From: Saccharina japonica
Lineage: Eukaryota; Sar; Phaeophyceae; Laminariales; Laminariaceae
Length of the DNA: 64,000 bases
Assembly (NCBI GenBank): GCA_008828725.1
Contig: MEHQ01001318.1
Coordinates: 597,709-661,708 of the forward strand
Direction: 5' to 3'
The notes below the pieces were generated by a model, which was not told the origin of the DNA, did not search any database, and was given only the letters and a program-made list of their open reading frames with translations. Both the position numbers and the translations under genes were made by a program. This document shows, piece by piece, positions 60,301-64,000 of the stretch. The stretch's first letter is position 1, and each line of letters starts with the position of its first letter.

Positions 60301-62288
60301 GCCTCGGGGGCAGGTGCTAGTTCCACAATATGATATATATATATATACGATGCATTGCTTCGGTAAGCGCGCAGCCACGTTTGCATACATACGTAGACTC
60401 TTGACGTGAGGAGACAAATATTTATAAAATAACCGCTGCTATCTTGACGTGAGAAGACCAACCCGCCACGGCAGTGGACCCGCTTATAACAACGCTAACA
60501 GAACGGGGTCTGGAATACCTGCCAGCATGTAAAAAATTAAAAAACAACAACAACAACAGCTGTGAGCTCGAGGATTTCGTCGAAGCTCATCTTTGCTAGC
60601 TGAGTGTAATACTTCGATCGCGCGTACTATTATAACAACAGCTGTGAGATCGAGGGTTTCGTCGAAACTCATCTTTGCTAGCTGAGTGTGATATTTCGTC
60701 GATCACAGCTTTAACATAGGTCACATACACCGTGTTCCTCGTATGTCAAAAATAATTAATCCCCTCTCTTACGGAGGACCATAGTAAATATGACCAAATA
60801 TTGTTAGCGATAATAGGGAACGATACAGGTTTTTGTCTATACCGTAAGTCCTATTTACTGTATATATATATTTTTCCATCCCATTTATCATCTTCGCCCT
60901 TCCGTCTTTCTCCCTCCCTAGTCGTAACTCAGATCCGGGGTCACAAAGTAGGCTCCTCTCCCTCCTCCCCCACTACGGTTATTGCCTTCATGTTTATCGC
61001 GCAGAGGGTTCAGCTTTCCCAACGCTCGTCGATTTTCATCGAATTTTGCTAACTCACGCTCTCGCGCTTTCCGCCAGTCAAGATATTTTTTATGCCCCCC
61101 CATAAATAGCTCAAGTCGTTCTTTAAATCATTCCATCCAATATGCTATAATTTGTATTTTCCAATATGTCTAATAATTTGCATTTTCCAATATGCTTTTG
61201 TTATAACGATGCCCGAAACACACACACAATTTATGCATAAAACGGAACCTACGCCTTCGCTTGGCTCGCGTTGCAATGGAACCGACCGTTAACATTAAAA
61301 AAAAAAAACTGCAAAACGACGCGCACAACATGGATGGATGGAGGGCTGCCCATTTCTCTAACGAGACAGTTGGTTGCTGTGGCGCACACTACTTCATGAT
61401 GCAACTATATGCATATATATACTTCGTATATATCCTGTTCGTATCATACCTACTAGAGTACTTGATAGACCCACGAAAAACAACCAAAAGCACGAGAGGG
61501 GGGCGATCATATATATCATCATCCGACTGTTAATAGGAGAATAAAGCAGTACGATATTAGACACCATTCATGCTGCGCGCGGGGCGTGTGGCAGCAGCAG
61601 CAGCAGCAGCTTAGCTCCTCTTTATTTATACGTTGCAGCTCGAACACACGCACCCTGGCTCAGCAGCCTGGTCTGTTTTTTTTGTGCGGCTTATATTCGC
61701 CATCTTTTCCCTCCGCCAGCACCCTACTATTTATTATACTGTACACTACAAGCAGTATGTTAAGTCCCAAAAGAGCCACTAGTCAGTATTACGGAGGACC
61801 ATCATAGTAAATAGGACCAATTTTTTGTTAGTGAAAATACGTAGATATATAGATTCTTGTTTGTACGGAAGGTCCTATTTACTACCAGGTATGGTCCTTC
61901 GTAATAATAGTAGTATTAGCAGTATTATTGTATTCCGTACGTCGTTTTTTTTCTCACCGAAATGCAGTTGCAGATATTCGCACGCGTGGATCAACGCTGC
62001 CGTTGCCCAGAAATACATCACGCCGGTACCGCTCTTAGGCTCGCCACGCTCCTGGACCTTAACGAATTGGAACATCTTCCCTTCCTTACTCTCCGTTCTC
62101 TCTAGCTTGCTGAACAGCAGTTCGCACGGCGGGCATGCTCCTCCCTCCACGGAGTGCTCTTCCACCGTCTCCGAAATTCGCGGGACGACGGCGCCGAAAG
62201 AAGAGACCACCTTCCCGGCAAATAGACAATATGTCAGAAGTGTCGTCGCCATGACCCGCCGCCGTTGTAGCAGGAAGGGCGCCATCAT
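45504..62288 (-). CDS. Sulfotransferase-family protein, three exons over 16.8 kb
   Basis: Exon 1 62288-61958 (donor G|GTGAGA), exon 2 52745-52583 (acceptor TGTCCAG, donor ACAG|GTAGGT), exon 3 46215-45504 (acceptor GGCCAG). The phases match at both joints (1 and 2), giving 401 residues. Residues 11-35 (RVMATTLLTYCLFAGKVVSS) form a probable signal anchor, as in Golgi type II sulfotransferases. GEPKSGTG (82-89) corresponds to the PAPS-binding PKSGTT loop, with the second Thr changed to Gly. VFRDPRPVVVS (242-252) is the 3'-phosphate-binding motif. Exon 2 has an Asp run and CPCDTIDR. The enzyme would transfer sulfate from PAPS, perhaps to wall polysaccharide; the substrate is inferred only from the lineage. 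Intron 2 holds a Copia-type element, intron 1 a satellite and a Gypsy-type element. The start is the first of two ATGs before the anchor. The loop change and huge introns could mean reduced or lost function. Confidence 0.65.
46257..46648. other. Spacer between sulfotransferase exon 3 and the Copia-type LTR
   Basis: No gene seen. The last 15 bases before the LTR (TTCAGGGGGAG) look like a polypurine tract, which normally precedes a 3' LTR. The left LTR here could therefore have been the right LTR of an older upstream copy, now eroded. Confidence 0.4.
46649..47191 (+). repeat. Left LTR of the Copia-type element
   Basis: Starts TGTTAATAAG and ends CCGCCA. Shares CGGTGGAACCCTGT, GGTCTTGAGACTT, GATCGACCGTGCA, CTCCTCCTCCTCC and CACACACGCCCACGACGG with the right LTR. 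Visibly diverged, so the insertion is not recent. Confidence 0.75.
47194..47207 (+). other. Primer-binding site, initiator-tRNA anticodon type
   Basis: AGGTTATGAGCCTC begins two bases after the LTR end. It is complementary to the anticodon stem-loop of eukaryotic initiator tRNA-Met (GGCUCAUAACC). This is the half-tRNA priming known for Drosophila copia rather than the usual tRNA 3'-end priming. Confidence 0.6.
47772..48843 (+). pseudogene. Broken Copia gag polyprotein
   Basis: Three frames are needed. 47772-47935 starts MAFQIEDGYFAGAVTYERNN. 47930-48116 contains FDNWYKKACFTLSISRPDIF. 48115-48843 contains KPAALLVTKHANGARGTRGN, YINELPRLRNLLTEVEEAI and a C-terminal zinc-knuckle region. The middle matches UBN2-type gag, which packages element RNA in virus-like particles. 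The knuckle CHTCGKAGNYRSGC has Asn where the zinc-binding His of CX2CX4HX4C belongs. Two frameshifts plus the lost His show a non-functional copy. Downstream, LIINAGSPERFF (from 48877) may be the decayed protease motif (normally DSGA). Confidence 0.7.
48880..50159 (+). other. Rest of the Copia-type interior
   Basis: No integrase, reverse transcriptase or RNase H motif seen in any frame. A GGAATCGCC / GTCGCCG phrase recurs about every 60-80 bp between 48905 and 49190. TTTGTA.GGGG...AACGTGG blocks repeat near 49290 and 49375. CTCCATCGAGGGG just before the right LTR is the probable polypurine tract. Confidence 0.45.
50160..50723 (+). repeat. Right LTR of the Copia-type element
   Basis: Begins about CGTATTAAGAATGG (the TG has mutated) and ends GTAATGCCTCA. 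Shares the same blocks in the same order as the left LTR. Confidence 0.7.
51154..51400 (+). repeat. (AGT/AGC)n trinucleotide microsatellite
   Basis: About 245 bp of AGT triplets with interspersed AGC runs. Val/Ala frames are artefacts. Confidence 0.95.
51480..52080. repeat. Inverted repeat, arms about 200 bp
   Basis: Left arm 51490-51710 has TTGCCATCAGACAATG, GCAGCTCTTCTTATCTCAAT, CGTACCATCC and CCTTCACCGAC. The right arm 51825-52070 carries their reverse complements (GTCGGTGAAGG, ATGGTACGATTGAAAT, AGCTGTAAATTGATTGCCAGATGGC). Single-arm relatives lie at 53085-53260 and 56010-56130. Probably a fold-back element; in intron 2 of the sulfotransferase gene. Confidence 0.6.
52449..52557. mobile_element. 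MITE, TTACGGNGGACCATAGTAAA family, copy 3
   Basis: TATTACGGGGCACCATAGTA to TACTATGGCCCCCCGTATTA. It ends 26 bp downstream of the donor of sulfotransferase exon 2. Confidence 0.75.
53800..53945 (+). repeat. Dispersed GCGTGCTACG repeat interrupted by TACCAGGTA blocks
   Basis: Relative to 26240-26350 (GCGTGCTACGATAGAGGTACTGTACC), this copy reads GCGTGCTATACCTGGTATAC, GATAGAGGTATACCAGGTATA. Two TACCWGGTA blocks have been added at TA sites within one repeat. Confidence 0.55.
54010..55560 (+). repeat. Satellite array, five units of about 285-300 bp
   Basis: Units contain GTGGTCGTGAGTTCG, TTTCACGACCACACCATGAA, CTCCCTCCTTGGGTCCCCAA, AACTTCGGACTAGGCACG, GACCAAAGACCC and CAGTAGCCCAACGGAC. The fourth unit is longer because a MITE sits inside it (55160-55273). 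GTGAGTTCGAA resembles a B box, so the unit may include a tRNA-like piece. Lies in intron 1 of the sulfotransferase gene. Confidence 0.85.
55160..55273. mobile_element. MITE, TTACGGNGGACCATAGTAAA family, copy 4, inside a satellite unit
   Basis: CCAACGGACTAT, the element, then TTAATAATGCC. Other satellite units read CGGACTATTACTGCC or CGGACGAATAATGCC without the element. Orientation is reversed relative to copies 1-3. Confidence 0.8.
56731..56818 (+). mobile_element. Miniature inverted-repeat element, AGAACTGGTCCCAC family, copy 4
   Basis: TTGACCCCTTAAGAACTGG to a diverged right end (TTTTTCAGCCCCCGGAATTC). It immediately follows a GCGTGCTACG-family repeat (56536-56730). Confidence 0.6.
57580..57660 (+). 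repeat. MSFDEI-motif repeat, copy 3
   Basis: CGAAGTATCCCACTCAGCTT, then a frame reading M-S-F-D-K-I-L-D-L-T-A-V, then T-rich DNA and CAATATATAT. Ends at the left end of the Gypsy-type element. Confidence 0.5.
57700..59091 (+). pseudogene. Integrase and chromodomain fragment of the Gypsy-type element
   Basis: Pieces in three frames. A zinc-finger remnant KKCQACQRRKKK comes first. The rve core follows with RISVDLVEYKS (first Asp), GPPETLHSEQGPKFENKV (second acidic site, Glu instead of Asp) and YRPQGNSVSERVHSTVHSML (third, Glu). The SH3-like C-terminus has NPKLLLPWRGPYVVC and VHLAHIKPYH. A chromodomain-like end, IESYFVDRVVDHK...YKYRLRLRGYGPESDLEY, starts near 58765, with Tyr where a chromodomain usually has Trp. 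Frame breaks are near 57770, 57885, 58395 and 58710. In intact elements this enzyme inserts element DNA and the chromodomain targets chromatin. This copy cannot work. Confidence 0.75.
59921..60328 (+). repeat. Right LTR of the Gypsy-type element (end approximate)
   Basis: Starts TGTGAAGGACAGGGTAG; a CA end is placed at CTAGTTCCACA before an AT repeat. The right border is inferred only. Confidence 0.5.
60540..60715 (-). repeat. MSFDEI-motif repeats, copies 4 and 5 in tandem
   Basis: Minus-strand frames read M-S-F-D-E-I-L-E-L-T-A-V-V-V (ending near 60555) and M-S-F-D-E-T-L-D-L-T-A-V-V (60637-60675). Both are preceded on that strand by CTAGCAAAGATGAG and TCACACTCAGC or TTACACTCAGC. Confidence 0.55.
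60770..60862. mobile_element. MITE, TTACGGNGGACCATAGTAAA family, copy 5 (right end eroded)
   Basis: TTACGGAGGACCATAGTAAA to CCTATTTACTGTATATA; the right inverted repeat breaks off into an AT run. Confidence 0.6.
60918..61103 (-). pseudogene. Best copy of the VTPDLSYD-tail coding repeat
   Basis: Open frame of 61 residues: KYLDWRKARERELAKF, DENRRALGKLNPLRDKHE, NRSGGGGRGAYFVTPDLSYD, stop. Homologous coding tails lie at 42062-42245 (intact frame), 23350-23480 and 8030-8215 (broken). The conserved end and the synonymous changes between this and the 42-kb copy suggest past protein-level selection. I do not recognise the family; a transposon-borne protein is the likely source. Confidence 0.5.
61787..61906. 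mobile_element. MITE, TTACGGNGGACCATAGTAAA family, copy 6
   Basis: TATTACGGAGGACCATCATAG to CTATTTACTACCAGGTATGG, TCCTTCGTAATA. Within the right end TTTACTATGG has become TTTACTACCAGGTATGG. The extra bases lie between two TA dinucleotides. About 50 bp from the donor of sulfotransferase exon 1. Confidence 0.8.
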
Positions 62289-62726
62289 CAAATTCTGCGG
62301 GTGGGTCCGTATATATAGAATATCCGTGCTCTTGGGGAAAGAAAGCTCTGTCTGGATAATAACCGGGCACAACGTAGCACGTGTACCTAGTAGGTCATGT
62401 TTCGATCGGCACGAGCACACGAACGAGTTACAGTAACCACTACTACTACTACTTACTGGTGAACGCAAAGGTCTCGTATGCCGTAGGGGTACACGTAGCT
62501 TTCTATGCTCACACCCATTATTAGCGGGTGACGATAGTGAGTGAGAAAATCGAGATGAACAATCCCCCCATATATCCTACTACTACTGCTGCTGGTGATG
62601 TACGGTACACCAGCAGTATATATATACCAGGTATATATATACAGATATGCAAGGTTCCCCTCTCCGGGACGTGCCTCTAGGGGGGAGTGGCGCAAGAACG
62701 AAATTAAAACCTACTGTTATAATAAT

Positions 62727-62791
62727 ATTACGGAGGACCATCATAGTAAATAGGACCAAATATTTTTAGTAAAATTATATAAATATATAGG

Positions 62792-62842
<51 letters not shown>

Positions 62843-62872
62843 GTACGTCCTATTTACTATGTTCGCCCGTAA
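62727..62872. mobile_element. MITE, TTACGGNGGACCATAGTAAA family, copy 7, with internal (TG)n
   Basis: ATTACGGAGGACCATCATAG to CTATGTTCGCCCGTAA. The GGTTTTTGTGTTT segment of other copies is expanded to about 24 TG units (62793-62840), showing a microsatellite born inside a MITE. Confidence 0.8.
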
Positions 62873-63540
62873 CACTGCAGCATGCGATATATATGGTACC
62901 ATGCGCATATCAAATACTACGTATATTATGTAGGCTTGGCGTTGAGAATAGCTATGGTCCATCCGGTTAAATTTTGCCATCATTTGACCATACAATACAT
63001 AATTTATTATGGACGACAGAATTACCCCTTGGTGCCATGGAATATACCGTTAAAAAGCTCTGTTTCAGGCGGGTCTTTTGGTAGGATCAGATTTTTTATT
63101 TTTCATTTTGTTGGCGAGATATTAGCAAATCCGTGTTTTTTTTGCGTGATTTTATTTGGTTTTATATGAACGAACGTGTGGTGCCTATTTTTGTTTGACA
63201 CCGATTTTGAACAGATCTCGTCGACCAGCTTCATGTGAAGTCAACTCTTTTTTTTTTTTACGAGATTTGGGGGAGAAAAAACCAGAAAACCTCATATGGG
63301 GGGCGAAATTGATTTCGTTTTATGTGGAATAACTGATCCTACGATCCCGAAAAACTCAATGGATTCGGACGAATTGGACCTGCACCTAGGGGATTTTCAT
63401 TATTTTGTGCAAAACAAAAATTATTTGAGCGAGATATGGCCGCTCAAAGTTTCAGAGCGACACACACCCACATACATACATACACTGATGTATATATACA
63501 CATGAACCCAGACAAACACGCGGGAGAACACACCCACACA
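62873..63540. other. Stretch without a supportable gene
   Basis: AT-rich anonymous DNA with a CACACA/CATACA-rich patch at 63460-63545. No domain or splice-supported frame. Confidence 0.45.
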
Positions 63541-63550
63541 CAAACACTAG

Positions 63551-63648
63551 CCAATGAAGAGCAGGCTGCATTCGCCGCGGCGCGCGAAGCCCGGATTGCT
63601 TCTAATGCCGCCATCGATGACATGTTGAAGTCATTCAAGACGGAATAG
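63551..63648 (+). CDS. Possible terminal exon of an unrecognised gene
   Basis: After an acceptor-like CACTAG at 63550 the frame reads NEEQAAFAAAREARIASNA, AIDDMLKSFKTE and stops at 63648. It has helical, charged, coding-like composition. No upstream exons were identified in the window, and the strand is supported only by this frame. Confidence 0.35.
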
Positions 63649-64000
63649 TAGAATACACTATGTATGTAGAATATATAGTTTGTGAGGCGTTGCTGGAGCT
63701 ATTTGTTACGTAGTGGTGATGTTGGCGCAGTGGTGGTGGGAAGGTGAATGGATGCTACCGTGGCGTTGAGCTTGCTGTTGGCGTGGCGTTGGTGTGGTGG
63801 TGGTGGTATACTATCCCGTTGTGTTATATATACTTGTATTGTATGTATTCTATTCTATACGATATGATATGATATGATATTCTAGAATACATGCACTACA
63901 CAACAGAGTACAACAGCAGTATGGGTTTATGAGGAGGTGGGAATAAAAGCATCGTCGATATTGGCGTATGCGCGTGCTATTCCTAATGTACAGCAGTATA

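Larger units (their letters stand above)
57684..60328 (+). mobile_element. Decayed chromodomain-bearing Gypsy-type LTR element
   Basis: Starts with TGTGAAGGACAGGGTAG (57684). The same 17 bases begin the right LTR at 59921 after a polypurine tract (AAGAGGGGGGCGA). At the left the LTR is cut after about 17 bases and joins integrase-coding sequence directly. So most of the left LTR, gag, protease and reverse transcriptase are deleted. AT-repeat DNA flanks both ends, so a target duplication cannot be judged. Lies in intron 1 of the sulfotransferase gene. Confidence 0.7.

Noticed and set aside
61875..61957. Extension of sulfotransferase exon 1 past the donor
   Set aside because: A strong GTGAGA donor precedes it and the extension runs into a MITE.

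Overview
The window looks like nuclear DNA of a brown alga (an Ectocarpus-like stramenopile). This is inference from gene structure and repeats, not a database match. The evidence: genes are cut into many short, GC-rich, phase-consistent exons with GT/AG borders and pyrimidine-rich acceptors. The intergenic and intronic DNA is full of microsatellites, miniature transposons and degenerate LTR elements. A TTAGGG-type repeat is present. There is a Golgi-type sulfotransferase gene, as expected of a lineage making sulfated wall polysaccharides. No prokaryotic or organellar features are seen.

Layout. (1) 1-22148, plus strand: one large gene for a SENP6/7 (ULP2)-type SUMO protease. I rebuilt 14 exons by matching reading phase across each intron; the first exon runs off the left edge. 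The catalytic His, Asp, Gln and Cys are all present. A very long low-complexity tail ends in a SUMO-interaction-like motif. Its introns hold simple repeats, many short mobile elements, and repeated copies of the gene's own exon ends. (2) 22149-33900: mostly gene-poor, with a possible two-exon minus-strand gene (24994-29301), several miniature elements, a tandem array (31.0-31.65 kb) and a GATC-dense stretch (32.3-33.7 kb). (3) 34114-38548, plus strand: a three-exon protein kinase of CMGC appearance; intron 1 carries two miniature elements and a satellite array. (4) 38549-45500: low-complexity DNA, degenerate tandem arrays, a tRNA-like repeat and short interspersed elements. (5) 45504-62288, minus strand: a sulfotransferase-family gene in three phase-matched exons spread over 16.8 kb. 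Intron 2 contains a decayed Copia-type LTR element; intron 1 contains a satellite array and a decayed chromodomain (Gypsy-type) element. (6) 62300-64000: miniature elements and one possible terminal exon.

The three recognisable genes do not form a pathway: SUMO deconjugation, protein phosphorylation and sulfation. The most unusual content is in the repeats. A roughly 117-150 bp short interspersed element (13 copies) has one copy with a perfect 14-bp target duplication. There is a large excess of tiny palindromes of the form TA-core-TA (for example TACCAGGTA, TACTATTAATAGTA). In three cases these can be shown, by comparing sister repeat copies, to be insertions at a TA dinucleotide. A hairpin element carries telomere-type repeats in its loop. 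Two short peptide-coding motifs recur inside otherwise anonymous repeats.
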